Positions 1 to 9,778 of a stretch of DNA of 64,000 nt are shown one piece after another. Origin of the DNA: an uncultured Clostridia bacterium. GTDB taxonomy: Bacteria > Bacillota > Dehalobacteriia > UBA4068 > CALXSR01. The notes below the pieces were generated by a model that was not told the DNA's origin, did no database searches, and saw only the letters and a list, made by a program, of their open reading frames with translations. The stretch's first letter is position 1, and each line of letters starts with the position of its first letter. The stretch spans positions 32,290 to 96,289 of the forward strand of contig CALXSR010000011.1 in NCBI GenBank assembly GCA_944391215.1, given 5' to 3'. A program made the translations under genes and the position numbers.

Positions 1-1061
1 TCCCCAGGACACACTTCGCCGCATAAACCACATAAACTGCAAGAAAGAATCAATTTATTAAAATTACGGTAACCGGTATCCGGCATCATTTTAATGTTTT
101 TAATAATGCTGCGAATACAGGTTCCGGGATATTCTTTAAAATAACGCAAATAAGGACAAACTTTCATGCATTCTAAACAAGAACAGCGAATACACCGCGC
201 TCCTTCTTGCTTCGCTTCTTCTTTACTATAAGAAACACCATTTTGTGATTCTATCGGACTTTTACGCTCAATATCATCTAAACTAGGGATCAACGGTTCC
301 TCTCTTGCTGCAATTTCCTGGAAAGTTGCGCCGGTCAAATAGCTTTCTATTTTACGCACTGCATTTTGCCCATCTTTTAAAGCACGCAATGGTTGTGGAG
401 CTTCATCTGGTCTTAAAACGGAGCCCGCAGCAAAAACGCCCTCCGGTAATGTTTCCGGCAAAGCAAAGCCTTTTCCAGGCGCCAATAACACCGCATCAAA
501 TTCTTCTTTTAGAGCCAAAGCCTCTGCAAGCGTAAGGGTTTGGCCAAGCCGTATCTCAATTTTTGCTTTTTGCAAAATAGACAAATCCCGTTCCAAAACA
601 TCCTGCGGCACATTGGTTAAAGAACCGCCTAACCCTTCTTTTGCTTCCCAAAGGGTAATGGGATATCCTTTTTTCCCCATTTCATAAGCAGCAGAAATAC
701 CAGTCATGCCGCCGCCTACAATCGCAATTTTATATTTCTTTTTCGGTGGCAATATTAGTTTTAAACTTTGATAGCCATAAGTAACCGCAGCTTTTTCCAA
801 ATCATGAATACGAATCGCACCCCCGCAATCTTTGCGCACACAAACGCTTTGACAGGGATGTTCACAAGCATAAGCAATAATCCCAGGAAAAGGGATTTGC
901 TTTTGCAATAATTTAAAAGCTTCGTTAAATTTACCTTCGGCGATTAAATTGGCCATTTGCCTGGCATCCACATGCGCCAAGCAACCTGCCATACAGGCAG
1001 GAGAGCGCTGCTGGATGCAGCGCTCTTCATATTGTTGTAAATTAGCAGGATCCATCAACAT
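1..1061 (-). CDS. GltD-like NAD(P)/FAD-dependent oxidoreductase with Fe-S domain (3' end outside window)
   Basis: The reading frame is open from an ATG at 1061 to the window edge, so about 353 residues are visible and the C-terminus is missing. The start is supported by GGAG eight bases upstream. The N-terminus carries the Cys-rich Fe-S fold of glutamate-synthase beta-like proteins (CxxGC, then CEHPCQSVC with CVRKDC), followed by the FAD-binding motif IVGGGMTG. Unlike plain GltD, it then has further Cys clusters (CIRCSCLECMKVCP and CSLCGLCGEVCP) typical of added 4Fe-4S sites. It lies 97 bp downstream of the Mop gene on the same strand, so it probably shuttles electrons between that molybdoenzyme and NAD(P)H or ferredoxin. 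The electron-partner role is inferred from position; the family is clear. Confidence 0.85.
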   Translation of the reverse strand, partial: MLMDPANLQQYEERCIQQRSPACMAGCLAHVDARQMANLIAEGKFNEAFKLLQKQIPFPGIIAYACEHPCQSVCVRKDCGGAIRIHDLEKAAVTYGYQSLKLILPPKKKYKIAIVGGGMTGISAAYEMGKKGYPITLWEAKEGLGGSLTNVPQDVLERDLSILQKAKIEIRLGQTLTLAEALALKEEFDAVLLAPGKGFALPETLPEGVFAAGSVLRPDEAPQPLRALKDGQNAVRKIESYLTGATFQEIAAREEPLIPSLDDIERKSPIESQNGVSYSKEEAKQEGARCIRCSCLECMKVCPYLRYFKEYPGTCIRSIIKNIKMMPDTGYRNFNKLILSCSLCGLCGEVCPG

Positions 1062-1158
1062 AAGGCAAACTCCATTCTTTTACTACACTACCCTTATCGT
1101 TGACTACTTTTACAAAATAATTCCTTTTTGCCTAAAAGCAGTTAAAAATCAATTTCCT

Positions 1159-3915
1159 TTATTTGCTTTCTTTTTCTTGCAAACCAGCCAATACTTTTTC
1201 CGGCAAAGCAGGTAATTGATAAATACGTACTCCACAAGCATTGTAAATGGCATTAATGATAGCCGGGTGCGGAGCGGTTAAAGGCAATTCGCCGCAACCA
1301 GAAGCTCCAAACGGACCTTGTTCACGCGGCGTTTGTAAAAATTCCACATCCAAAACATCCGGAACATCTTGAATATAAGGAATCCCACAAGAACGTATAT
1401 CTTTATGAATTTTCACATCATCAAAATCTTCACTTAACGCCAAACCAATCCCTTGGGCTAAACCGCCATACATTTGCCCTTCTACCGTATTGACATTAGC
1501 TAAAACACCACAATCTACACAAAGATGCATTTTTTCTACTTGTGTTTTCCCAGTTCTGGTATCTACCGCAACTTCTGCTAAAAACACACCATAATTATAA
1601 GAAGGAACTACTTGACCGCCATTTTCTAATTGGTAGGTTTCAAAATTGATCTGTTCGCACATAGATGCTGCAGAATAGTTACCAAAGTATTTGGTTGGCA
1701 AGCCTTCTTTTACCATTTCATCATAGGTTCGGAAGCTACCATCAGGCTTCTTCATGGCTGCAATCAATTGTTCGCAAGAGTTAACAATCGCATTGGCTAC
1801 CGTAAATTGCGAACGACTGGCAGAAGCCGGACCACTATCCGGACATTTACCGGTATCATTCATATATAGATGAATTTGTTCCGGTTTTAAACCCAAAGGA
1901 CGTAACGCTTCATGCGCAGTAGATAAAGTACCAATATCAGCGCCTTGCCCATGGTCTTCCCAAGTATTATAAATGGTCACCGAACCGTCTGGATTCAATT
2001 CAATATCGGAACCGGCTTTATCAACGGCGTCTTTTCCAGTATTATAAACGCCTAAAGATACGCCAACCCCATATTTTATAAATTCAGAGTTTTTATTCTT
2101 TTCAGCTGCTTCTTTTTTGGCCGCTTCATATTTAGGACGCATCATATCCATTAGTTTTTCCATCGGGAAAATGCGCGGATTTTCGTTCAAGTTTGAAGTT
2201 TGGCCAGGACGCAAGATGTTTTTATAACGGAACTCAAATGGATCCATACCAATCGCTTCCGCCAATTCATCCATCATCGATTCCGAAGAGAAATAAGCCT
2301 GCGGACCGCCATAAGCACGGAAAGCGGTACAAAAAGCTTGGTTGGTAAAGCATACCCGACAAGCCCCACGAATACTATCCACATAATAGGGGAAGAACGG
2401 GTAGCGAATGGTTTTTCCAATCACATTATCGCCATATTCAGAATAAGCACCATGGTCCATGGTAATATCATCTTCTACGGCTACCAATTTCCCATCTTTA
2501 TTCGCAGCAGCTTTAATATTGATAAAAGCAGGAGCCCGTTTACCAGTATAAGTGATTTGTTGGAAATAATCATATTCCAAATAAGCCGGACGGCCAGTTG
2601 CAATGGTTACAACGGCACAAAGCGCTTCCAAAGTGGGGCTTAATTTATAACCAAAAGATCCGCCAACCGGGTTGGAAATCATACGTAATTTATCTTTTTC
2701 CAGCCCTAGCCCTTCACAAATCATAAAGTGATTAGAATATAAAGTAATACATTTGGATTGTATTACAATTTCACCATTTTCACCCACATAGGAAAAACCA
2801 ACATCCGGTTCAATCGGCAAGTGCGGTTGTCTTTGCGTATAGTAATCTCTTTCCAAAACCACATCGGCCTTTTTGAATTTTTCTTCCGGGTCCTCCCCAC
2901 GAATTAATTTCAATTCGCAGTACATATTGGGGTTACCAGGATGGATTTCAATCGCATCCGGAGCCAAAGCTTCCGGCGCACTCATATAAGCTGGCAACAC
3001 TTCATATTCTACTTTTACTTTTTTCGCAGCTTCTTTGGCATGTTCTTTGGTATCGGCACAAACGATGGCAACAGCATCACCAAATTGAAATACTTTTTTA
3101 TCGCACAAAATAGGACGATCATAACCATCCTGTTTGCTCCAAGGATAAGAAACAAAACCAAAAATACGGTTACTGCCTTTTACGTCTTTATGGGTAATTA
3201 CACGTTCTACACCAGGCATTTTTTCTGCTTCACTGGTATCGATCGATAAAATATTAGCGTGCGGAACATCTGCTTGCACCAAAGCCAAACGCAAAGTATC
3301 AGCCGGCAATTTTTGCCCCAGATCCGCCCCATATTCGCAAGTACCGGTTACTTTTGCAACCGCGGAAGGTCTGGGATAACGGGTATTCCAAATTCTTTCA
3401 TCTTCCGGCATTTTAAAATCTAATTCTTTTTCATCCATTTCGCCGCGCAAAACTTTTGCCGCCATCATTACCGCATCAACCGCCGGTTTATAGCCGTTGC
3501 AACGACAAACATTGCGATGTTTTTGATACCAATCGCGTACTTCTTCTCTGGTAGGATTATTGTTTTCATCTAATAATTGTTTCCCGGATACGATAAAACC
3601 AGGGATACAAAAACCACATTGCGGCGCACCGGTAGCAATAAAAGCCTTTTGCAGTGGATGCATATGCAAAGGCGTACCAATGCCCTCAATGGTAGTAATT
3701 TCCGCATTTTCCGGTACCATACGCATTTTGGTAATACAAGAACGTACGACCTTCCCGTTTACAATAACGGAACAAGCGCCACATTGCCCTTTCCCGCAGG
3801 CATGTTTGGTTCCGGTTAAACCCAACTGTTCCCGAATCACCATATCCAGGAATTCTTCAGAATCCGCAACCACAAAACGGGGAACGCCATTGATAATGAG
3901 ATTTTTCCTTTCCAT
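1159..3915 (-). CDS. mop: Molybdopterin aldehyde oxidoreductase (Mop type, xanthine oxidase family)
   Basis: This 918-residue protein matches the single-chain Desulfovibrio gigas aldehyde oxidoreductase layout. Residues 1-80 form a plant-type 2Fe-2S domain with C40, C45, C48 and C60. A helical 2Fe-2S domain follows (QCGFC near 100, CRCNGY near 137), and then the large molybdopterin domains from about residue 190. It has no FAD domain. The C-terminal GASGCGELPLT keeps the catalytic Glu. It should oxidise aldehydes to carboxylates at a Mo-MCD site and pass electrons to an external acceptor, perhaps the Fe-S flavoprotein encoded next. The frame extends to a TTG at 3933, but the ATG at 3915 has GAGGGG seven bases upstream and gives the family's usual N-terminus. 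Xanthine dehydrogenase is less likely because FAD is absent. Confidence 0.92.
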   Translation of the reverse strand: MERKNLIINGVPRFVVADSEEFLDMVIREQLGLTGTKHACGKGQCGACSVIVNGKVVRSCITKMRMVPENAEITTIEGIGTPLHMHPLQKAFIATGAPQCGFCIPGFIVSGKQLLDENNNPTREEVRDWYQKHRNVCRCNGYKPAVDAVMMAAKVLRGEMDEKELDFKMPEDERIWNTRYPRPSAVAKVTGTCEYGADLGQKLPADTLRLALVQADVPHANILSIDTSEAEKMPGVERVITHKDVKGSNRIFGFVSYPWSKQDGYDRPILCDKKVFQFGDAVAIVCADTKEHAKEAAKKVKVEYEVLPAYMSAPEALAPDAIEIHPGNPNMYCELKLIRGEDPEEKFKKADVVLERDYYTQRQPHLPIEPDVGFSYVGENGEIVIQSKCITLYSNHFMICEGLGLEKDKLRMISNPVGGSFGYKLSPTLEALCAVVTIATGRPAYLEYDYFQQITYTGKRAPAFINIKAAANKDGKLVAVEDDITMDHGAYSEYGDNVIGKTIRYPFFPYYVDSIRGACRVCFTNQAFCTAFRAYGGPQAYFSSESMMDELAEAIGMDPFEFRYKNILRPGQTSNLNENPRIFPMEKLMDMMRPKYEAAKKEAAEKNKNSEFIKYGVGVSLGVYNTGKDAVDKAGSDIELNPDGSVTIYNTWEDHGQGADIGTLSTAHEALRPLGLKPEQIHLYMNDTGKCPDSGPASASRSQFTVANAIVNSCEQLIAAMKKPDGSFRTYDEMVKEGLPTKYFGNYSAASMCEQINFETYQLENGGQVVPSYNYGVFLAEVAVDTRTGKTQVEKMHLCVDCGVLANVNTVEGQMYGGLAQGIGLALSEDFDDVKIHKDIRSCGIPYIQDVPDVLDVEFLQTPREQGPFGASGCGELPLTAPHPAIINAIYNACGVRIYQLPALPEKVLAGLQEKESK

Positions 3916-4066
3916 TTTCCAACCCCTCTTCAATTTTATTCAAAAACCATAAAATAAATTTCTTTCTTATTCATACATAAAACAGAGCCTTTTTTAAACA
4001 TACGCAAATTCTCAACAACAATACCCTTTTACCATAAAATAGCACAGTAAAAACAAATTTTTCTTA

Positions 4067-4141
4067 CTATTCAATTATATCTGACTTTATCAACAGTTGT
4101 AAAGTCTTTTCCATATTATTTTCATTCGCTACCGCTATCAT
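4067..4141 (-). CDS. Possible 24-residue small ORF with strong ribosome binding site
   Basis: GAGGAGG sits four bases before an ATG at 4141. The frame runs 24 codons to TAG at 4067 and begins MIAVANENN. I do not recognise the peptide. It starts just downstream of the 4156-4181 inverted repeat and overlaps the predicted Mop promoter, so the small ORF and that promoter are partly competing readings. It could be a leader peptide, or the preserved start of a lost gene. Confidence 0.25.
   Translation of the reverse strand: MIAVANENNMEKTLQLLIKSDIIE
4074..4103 (-). promoter_or_regulatory. Predicted sigma-A promoter for the Mop operon
   Basis: On the minus strand TTTACA (4103-4098) is followed after 18 bases by TATAAT (4079-4074). 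This leaves a leader of about 150 bases before the Mop start at 3915. It is a sequence match only. Confidence 0.5.
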
Positions 4142-4155
4142 TTTCCCTCCTCTAA

Positions 4156-4181
4156 GCGCTATCCTAGCAAAAAAATAGCGC
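4156..4181. promoter_or_regulatory. Inverted repeat resembling a ModE molybdate-regulator site
   Basis: GCGCTAT and ATAGCGC flank 12 bases. The CGNTAT...ATANCG half-sites and the 24-bp span match the known E. coli ModE layout. It lies about 50 bp upstream of the predicted -35 of the Mop promoter, which is a plausible place for molybdate-dependent control. No ModE gene is in this window, so the regulator is inferred. Confidence 0.35.
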
Positions 4182-4562
4182 ATCATTCCTCCCGGAGAAA
4201 CCCCTTTTTTGGATAGCAAAACGCCACCTACTGTACTATTTTTCTGATCCGATTAAGATAAAATCATAGAAGGTCAAAAAATTTTAAACCTAGCCTTTTC
4301 TGGTTATTAGGAACCATTTTAATAAAAGAAACGAGAACAGAGAGGAAAATTTTATGACAAAAGCATGTTTGGTTATTCCATACTGAAACCTACCTACCAA
4401 GCGACAAAAGAAACGACGCAATAATCAAAAACTCCTGGTCCTTTAGAAACCGTGAAATACTATGCGGGATTACAAATATAACGGTTTAGGCACAAAAGGG
4501 AGCGCCCCTTCCATAGATGCCATAACCAAAACAAAAATCATCGTATGCAAAAACGTATTAGT

Positions 4563-4605
4563 ATCATGATTTTCATCCCATTCTTCATAAAATGAAAATC
4601 ATGAT
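4563..4605. repeat. Perfect 14-bp inverted repeat
   Basis: ATCATGATTTTCAT at 4563-4576 and its exact complement at 4592-4605 flank a 15-base loop. No T-tract follows on the plus strand, so a terminator is unlikely. It could be a regulator site or a remnant of a mobile element end. Confidence 0.6.
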
Positions 4606-4678
4606 GCTAAATTAGCTATGTCCTTATTTTTCTACTTCCTATTCCACCAATATCCACATCATATCACACCGATCCTAG

Positions 4679-4722
4679 CAAAGGGACAAATACCGTGGTA
4701 TTTGTTCCTTTGTTGTTTTTAT
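4679..4722 (+). terminator. Orphan intrinsic terminator-like hairpin
   Basis: A 16-bp stem (CAAAGGGACAAATACC against GGTATTTGTTCCTTTG, one G-T pair) is followed by TTGTTTTTATT. No plus-strand gene precedes it. Confidence 0.5.
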
Positions 4723-5016
4723 TCGTTTTAGCCGTTTCCTCCTTGCGGCTAAGTGCGTGCCTCTGTTCCATTCATTTTTGCTATTTTTATTTCTTTTCGC
4801 TGTTTTATCGTTAAAATGAAACGCCTAGCCAAATCACAGAAATAGAACCGAGCCTTTCCTTACCACTCTAAAAAATCAATAGAAATGCATATAACCTGCC
4901 ATAATTTTAGACTAATTTCATAGAACCCTATTTTTTCTTTTTTATGTAACCCTGCATAACCATCGATCCCAAATAAGCTAGGAGGTACTTTTCAGTTAAT
5001 CCGTTTTTGTGAAAAT

Positions 5017-5039
5017 CTCTGCGAAACAGAGCTTTTTTT
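5017..5039 (+). terminator. Short hairpin with T-run
   Basis: CTCTG, loop CGAAA, CAGAG, then C and seven T. The stem is only five base pairs and no plus-strand gene is upstream, so this is weak. Confidence 0.3.
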
Positions 5040-5144
5040 GCCCTGCGGCCAACAATTCCAAAATAAGAAACCCCTTTTCCATGCCTTGCATCTATTGCTT
5101 GCCAAAAAAAATCGTCTTCTTTACAAGAAAAGCGGTTTTATCGC

Positions 5145-5543
5145 TTATTTTCCTTCTTTTAGCAAGTCTCGAATCTCCGTTAATAACACTTCTTCCTGGC
5201 TAGGGGCCGGCGGAGCTGCCGGAGCGGCTTCCTCTTTGCGATGCAAACTATTGATCGTCTTTACAAAAACAAAAACGACAAAAGCTAAAATAATGAAATT
5301 GATCACAGTTTGTATAAAATTTCCTACATTTACTGTAGCCGGACCAATTTGCCAAACCAAGCTCGAAAAAGTGTCTTTCCCTATCAAAATCCCTACCACT
5401 GGCATAATAATATCATTCACCAAGGAGTTGGTAATACCGGAAAAAGCGCCCCCTATAATAACCCCAACCGCTAAATCAATGACATTGCCTCTTAAGGCAA
5501 ATTTTTTAAATTCGGCTAAAAATCCATTACTTTTTTTACTCAT
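5145..5543 (-). CDS. mscL: Large-conductance mechanosensitive channel
   Basis: This 132-residue protein has the MscL plan. A short amphipathic N-terminus ([20 protein letters not shown]) leads into TM1, whose glycine-rich pore helix reads [23 protein letters not shown] periplasmic loop, TM2 (around residues 70-95) and a Pro/Ala-rich linker to a C-terminal helical bundle segment follow. It forms a homopentamer that opens under membrane tension during hypo-osmotic shock. The start at 5543 has GGGAGG seven bases upstream; the open frame runs further upstream into the SDR gene but without homology. It follows the SDR gene by 20 bp and is probably co-transcribed. Confidence 0.95.
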   Translation of the reverse strand: MSKKSNGFLAEFKKFALRGNVIDLAVGVIIGGAFSGITNSLVNDIIMPVVGILIGKDTFSSLVWQIGPATVNVGNFIQTVINFIILAFVVFVFVKTINSLHRKEEAAPAAPPAPSQEEVLLTEIRDLLKEGK

Positions 5544-5563
5544 TTTTTGCCTCCCGTTTTTTA

Positions 5564-6325
5564 TTAAGGGCGTAAGCCGCTGCCTCCTTGCAACGTAATC
5601 GTTTCCCCGGTTAAATATGCGGCGTCGTCGGACGCCAAAAACACGCATACTTTACCGATATCCGTTTCCGGATCAGCAAAATGCCCCAAAGGAATTTCCT
5701 GGATGGCATTCTCATATAGTTTCGGATAATGCTGTTTCCATTCTTCTAAACCAGGCGTCATGGCCAATGGGCATACTACATTTACGCGGATGCCAAAAGG
5801 GCCCCATTCCGTAGCAGCAACCCGGCTTAAACCACGGATTCCTTCTTTAGTCGCCGCATAGGAAGATTGTCCAAACGCACCTTTTAAGCCAGCGCCAGAA
5901 GCAAAATTGATCACACTGCCTTTGCTTTCTTTCAAATAAGGAAAAGCCTCCCGCATATAAAAGAAGGTAGCGTATAATCCAGAACCAATAGCTAAATCAA
6001 AATCCTCTTTACTGTGCTCCGCTAGAGGAGTCCCCGATTTGGAAGTTTGGGCATTGTTAATTAAAATATCAATTCCACCAAATTTTTCTACTGTTTGTTG
6101 TACTGCATTTTTAACCGCCTCTTCTTTCGCGCCGTCTGCGGTTACAGGTAAAACGCAAATACCGTAAGCACTTGCCAATTCTTTTTTTGCTTGCAGCAAA
6201 GTTTCTTCCGTACGGCCCGTTAACACCAAGTTGGCGCCCTCTTTCGCAAAAGCTTTGGCTAACCCAAAACCAATTCCTTTGCCACCGCCGGTGATGATCG
6301 CTGTCTTATTTTGTAATCGCTTCAT
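5564..6325 (-). CDS. Short-chain dehydrogenase/reductase (SDR family)
   Basis: A 253-residue classical SDR. The cofactor motif TGGGKGIG is at residues 12-19, NNAQ follows beta-4, and the catalytic SYAATK gives the Tyr and Lys pair, with the Ser in FASGAG before it. TGRTEE after beta-2 has no Asp that would fix NAD, so NADP is likely. The C-terminus reads [12 protein letters not shown], close to FadH/DecH-type 2,4-dienoyl-CoA reductases and 3-oxoacyl reductases, but the substrate cannot be named. GAGGAGG nine bases before ATG 6325 supports the start. It sits between the thioredoxin-domain gene and mscL in one minus-strand run. Confidence 0.88.
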   Translation of the reverse strand: MKRLQNKTAIITGGGKGIGFGLAKAFAKEGANLVLTGRTEETLLQAKKELASAYGICVLPVTADGAKEEAVKNAVQQTVEKFGGIDILINNAQTSKSGTPLAEHSKEDFDLAIGSGLYATFFYMREAFPYLKESKGSVINFASGAGLKGAFGQSSYAATKEGIRGLSRVAATEWGPFGIRVNVVCPLAMTPGLEEWKQHYPKLYENAIQEIPLGHFADPETDIGKVCVFLASDDAAYLTGETITLQGGSGLRP

Positions 6326-6369
6326 GTCGTATGCCTCCTCTTTTTTAGACGCTAAAATTGGTCAAATTC

Positions 6370-8388
6370 CTACTTTTTTTGTTTTTCCAGACTTTTTACC
6401 GGTACCAAACAACGTTGTTCGGTACAAAAATAATACTTGCTTTCACCCGGTTTCAGCACATAATCCCTTAAATGCGGAAACATACTCTTTATTTGTTCCA
6501 TATTCTTTTCCTCTATAGCTACCAATACCAGGCGTTCCGTATTTTGGTTACCCAACCAGTCCATCAAGTTTTTTTTCTCTTCCTGTTGGCCCAAAACCGC
6601 AATCAATTCCGTTTCCGGATAAGCCATATTCAAAAACCCAAGCAACAAAAAACAATAGGCAGTGGGATTTGCCTCAACCAAAGGCAAATAAGCAGAAAAA
6701 CAATTCTCCGTCATTTTTTGCCACGTTTGATTGCGGCTTAAGGTAGCTAAATATTGTAACCCAACAAAAGCAACGGAATTACCAGCCGGCATAGCTCCGT
6801 CATAATACTCTTTAGGACGAAAAATTAAATCGTCGTGCGCGGTGCTGGTCAAGTAAAATCCAGCTCGTTCCGTATCATAAAATAAATCCAATAACTGCTG
6901 TTGCCATAATAATGCTTTTTGCAAATAAACCGTATCGCAGGTAGTCATATATAAGTTTCTCGCCGCCCAAATAGCAAAAGCATAATCATCCAAATAAGCC
7001 GGAATGCCAACGCTACCTTGCCAAAAACGCGCATAAAGGAAGCCCTTTTGATCCGTCATCGTTTCCTCCAAAAAGGCAAAAGCCCGTTTGGCCAACAGCA
7101 AATAATTTTCCTCTCTTAACACAAGGCTGCCTTTGGCTAAGGCCGCGATCATAAGCGCATTCCAAGAAGTTAAAATTTTGTCGTCTTTGCGCAACGCCAT
7201 TCTTTTTTGCCGATAACGATACAATTTTTGCCGCATTCGATCAATTGGTTGCGGTATTTTTTCCCACTGTTTTTGGCTTAGTAAATTGACAATATTTTTC
7301 CCATCAAAATTACCTTTTTGATCAATACCGTAGAAATTACAAAAAACAGGGCCGTCTTGCTCCCCTAAAACGGCCATAACTTCTGCCAATGTAAACAAAT
7401 AAAAAGCGCCTTCTCCCTCTACGCTATCGGCGTCTTGCGCAGTATAAAAGCCGCCATAATCCGACATCATTTCCTGCTCCACATAGAAAAATATTTTTCT
7501 GGCCATATCCTGGTAAAAATCCTTTTTGGTAATCCGATAACATTCCAAATACACCATTGCCAAAAGAGCATTATCATAAAGCATTTTCTCAAAATGCGGC
7601 ACCAGCCATTCTCTATCCGTCGAATAACGACTGAAGCCAAAACCGATTTGGTCAAAAATCCCCCCTCTTGCCATCTGCTGCAATGTTTTTTCTACCATTG
7701 GTAAAATTGCCTTATCCGCGGTTTGTTCCGCATATTGTAATAAAAAAAGCATTTGCTGGGGCGCCGGAAATTTGGGAACATCAGAAAATCCGCCATAAAC
7801 CGGATCAAAATGCTGTTTTAATCCTGCAACCGCTTTTTGGCATAATGTTTGACAAAGTTCCTTCTTGCCAATCTTTTTCTTCCGCGGTTTTTCTAGTTCT
7901 TGTTGTATACTTTGCGCTAAAGCAAATGTCATGGATTGGCTCGCTTCTTCACAGGCAGCGCGTTCTGTTTGCCACATATGATTGATTTCCTGCAGTAAAA
8001 GCAAGAAATTTTCTTTTGGTAAATAAGTTGCAGCAAAAATTGGTTTTTGAGTGGGCGTTAAAAAAACACTAAGAGGCCAGCCGCCAAAACCTGTAAAGGA
8101 CTGGCAAAACTGCATATAAACGGCATCCACATCGGGGCGTTCTTCTCTATCCACTTTAATGGCAATAAAATGTTCATTTAGATAAGAAGCTACTTGCTCA
8201 TCCATAAAAGATTCCTCTGTCATCACATGACACCAATGGCAAGTAGCATATCCAATACTCAAAAAAATAGGTTTTTGCTCCTTTTGCGCTTTTGCAAAAG
8301 CAGCGGCAGTCCAGGGATACCAATCCACCGGATTTTGCGCATGTTGCAATAAATAAGGGCTTTTTTCATTTTGCAAATGATTATACAT
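6370..8388 (-). CDS. Thioredoxin-domain DUF255 protein (YyaL/SSP411 family)
   Basis: At 672 residues this matches the full YyaL/spermatogenesis-associated protein 20 architecture. The N-terminal thioredoxin-like domain (about 1-165) begins with the hallmark [17 protein letters not shown] and carries CHWC at residues 50-53. The rest is an alpha/alpha-barrel like N-acylglucosamine epimerases and glycosidases ([26 protein letters not shown]). The biochemical function is unsettled across the family, so a redox or sugar-related role is only suggested. No signal peptide is visible. It heads the run SDR-mscL, 44 bp upstream of the SDR gene. Confidence 0.9.
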   Translation of the reverse strand: MYNHLQNEKSPYLLQHAQNPVDWYPWTAAAFAKAQKEQKPIFLSIGYATCHWCHVMTEESFMDEQVASYLNEHFIAIKVDREERPDVDAVYMQFCQSFTGFGGWPLSVFLTPTQKPIFAATYLPKENFLLLLQEINHMWQTERAACEEASQSMTFALAQSIQQELEKPRKKKIGKKELCQTLCQKAVAGLKQHFDPVYGGFSDVPKFPAPQQMLFLLQYAEQTADKAILPMVEKTLQQMARGGIFDQIGFGFSRYSTDREWLVPHFEKMLYDNALLAMVYLECYRITKKDFYQDMARKIFFYVEQEMMSDYGGFYTAQDADSVEGEGAFYLFTLAEVMAVLGEQDGPVFCNFYGIDQKGNFDGKNIVNLLSQKQWEKIPQPIDRMRQKLYRYRQKRMALRKDDKILTSWNALMIAALAKGSLVLREENYLLLAKRAFAFLEETMTDQKGFLYARFWQGSVGIPAYLDDYAFAIWAARNLYMTTCDTVYLQKALLWQQQLLDLFYDTERAGFYLTSTAHDDLIFRPKEYYDGAMPAGNSVAFVGLQYLATLSRNQTWQKMTENCFSAYLPLVEANPTAYCFLLLGFLNMAYPETELIAVLGQQEEKKNLMDWLGNQNTERLVLVAIEEKNMEQIKSMFPHLRDYVLKPGESKYYFCTEQRCLVPVKSLEKQKK

Positions 8389-8737
8389 TTTTAACCTCTT
8401 CTTATTTCTTATTTTTCATTTCCGCTTTTTATCTTTTATGCTACCTAGTTTTTCCCTAATTTCCCTCTACAGTATTTCACTTTTTCCTATCTTTTTCTTT
8501 TATTGGTTTTAGCAAAACACAATTTCTCAGTTTCATTCTCTTTTATTTTTTCCGCAACGCCTTTGAATATACCAAAAACAGCCGGAATAAAAATTCCGGC
8601 TGTTTTTTTATGATCAAACAAATGCTAGCGACGACTCTTTTCTACTTTTTCAAATTTTATCATCATATAAAAACCGCTTTTTTCTATTGATGAATCTTAA
8701 CTTTTTGATTTATATAAAGTCGCCAACACTTGGGATT
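8389..8737. other. Intergenic, AT-rich, containing one terminator
   Basis: Apart from the hairpin at 8577-8604 I see no gene or clear regulatory site. Promoter elements for the DUF255 gene should lie here but no convincing pair stands out. Confidence 0.6.
8577..8604 (-). terminator. Intrinsic terminator of the ligase operon
   Basis: The 12-bp stem AACAGCCGGAAT/ATTCCGGCTGTT has a 4-base loop and T-runs on both sides. It lies about 130 bp past the ligase stop and can work in either direction. Confidence 0.8.
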
Positions 8738-9778
8738 TTATTCTATCGCTAAAAGCAAAAGCTCGCGAATAATATCGCCAAACGTCATGTGTTCTGCCAT
8801 CAGCATACGCGGATAACGACTGCAATCAGTAAAACCAGGCAATGTGTTTACCTCGTTAAAAACAATAGTTCCATCCGGCTGTAAAAACAAATCTACGCGC
8901 GTTAATCCTCGACAACCAAATACTTTATATAGCAGCAAGCTCGTTTCTTTTATTTTTGCCTTGGTTTTATCATCAATCCTGGCTGGCAAATGGATGGTAG
9001 CTTCGTGAGTTTGATATTTTTCCGCATAGCCGAAAAAAATATCGCCAATTTCAATTTCATCTATTTGGCCCACGGTTGGTTGTAAATTGCCCAAAACGGC
9101 ACAACCTACCTCAAAGCCAATAATATTCTCTTCAATTAACACTTTATCGTCATATAAAAAAGCTTTTTTTACTGCATTTAACAAGTCCTCTTGACAATAC
9201 ACCTTCGTAATACCAATGGAAGAACCAGATTTAGCAGGTTTTACATAAAGGGGATAATCAAAAATCTCCGCAGCAATCGCTTTTTCTATACAGTCGCCAC
9301 GATAAATAGTAACGGCATGCGGCACCGCCACGCCTGCATCTTTGGCTAAAGTATGGGCCAACACTTTATCCATACCAATCACGGACGCATTCATATCGCA
9401 TCCAACATAAGGAAGTTCTGCTAATTGTAAAAGCCCCTGCACACTACCATCTTCTCCATTTTTACCATGTAAAACTGGAAATACAATATCGATATCCATA
9501 AAAACGCATTGCCCATCTACAAATTCAATAAAACCTTTATGGGCGGGACTTGGAGATAACACAACTTGCCGGCAAGGGCCAATGGAAAGCCAGGTATCCT
9601 TTTCAATGCCGGTAAGCGGTCCTAAATAGTGGTACCAATTTCCTTCACGGCTAATACCGATACAAACCGCCTCGTAGTCTTGCGGAAACTGCTGCAAAAT
9701 AGCAAAAGCCGACGCCAAAGAAATATCATATTCCGTAGATTTTCCACCAAATAAAACAGCTACTTTTTTCTTATCCAA
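8738..9778 (-). CDS. D-Ala-D-X ligase, VanG type
   Basis: A 346-residue ATP-grasp ligase of the Ddl/Van family, joining D-Ala to a second D-amino or hydroxy acid for peptidoglycan precursors. The N-terminus VAVLFGGKSTEYDISL, the stretches FPVLHGKNGEDGSVQG and KPAKSGSSIGITKV, GFEVGCAVLG, and FNEVNTLPGFT closely follow the enterococcal VanG sequence as I recall it. The omega-loop reads EKYQTHEATIHLPARI. VanG makes D-Ala-D-Ser, but housekeeping Ddl function cannot be excluded from sequence alone. It overlaps the upstream VanW gene by 8 bases, the same order as in vanG operons. No VanT racemase, VanXY peptidase or VanRS regulator is nearby. Confidence 0.88.
   Translation of the reverse strand: MDKKKVAVLFGGKSTEYDISLASAFAILQQFPQDYEAVCIGISREGNWYHYLGPLTGIEKDTWLSIGPCRQVVLSPSPAHKGFIEFVDGQCVFMDIDIVFPVLHGKNGEDGSVQGLLQLAELPYVGCDMNASVIGMDKVLAHTLAKDAGVAVPHAVTIYRGDCIEKAIAAEIFDYPLYVKPAKSGSSIGITKVYCQEDLLNAVKKAFLYDDKVLIEENIIGFEVGCAVLGNLQPTVGQIDEIEIGDIFFGYAEKYQTHEATIHLPARIDDKTKAKIKETSLLLYKVFGCRGLTRVDLFLQPDGTIVFNEVNTLPGFTDCSRYPRMLMAEHMTFGDIIRELLLLAIE

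Larger units (their letters stand above)
4182..5016. other. Gene-free stretch with signs of a lost gene
   Basis: There is no intact gene here. At 4354 a good ribosome binding site (GAGAGG) precedes an ATG whose frame reads MTKACLVIPY and then stops at TGA. That start is reminiscent of a family 2 glycosyltransferase, but nothing downstream supports it. A 36-codon frame at 4462-4569 is unrecognised. The stretch ends in a terminator-like hairpin (4679-4712) with no gene feeding it, as if a plus-strand gene had been deleted. Confidence 0.4.

Noticed and set aside
4156..4181. Moco riboswitch upstream of the molybdoenzyme
   Set aside because: Only one simple hairpin is visible, not the multi-stem Moco structure.
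4354..4383. Selenocysteine codon at the TGA after MTKACLVIPY
   Set aside because: The frame ends at TAG soon after with no protein-like sequence, and no SECIS-like hairpin follows directly.
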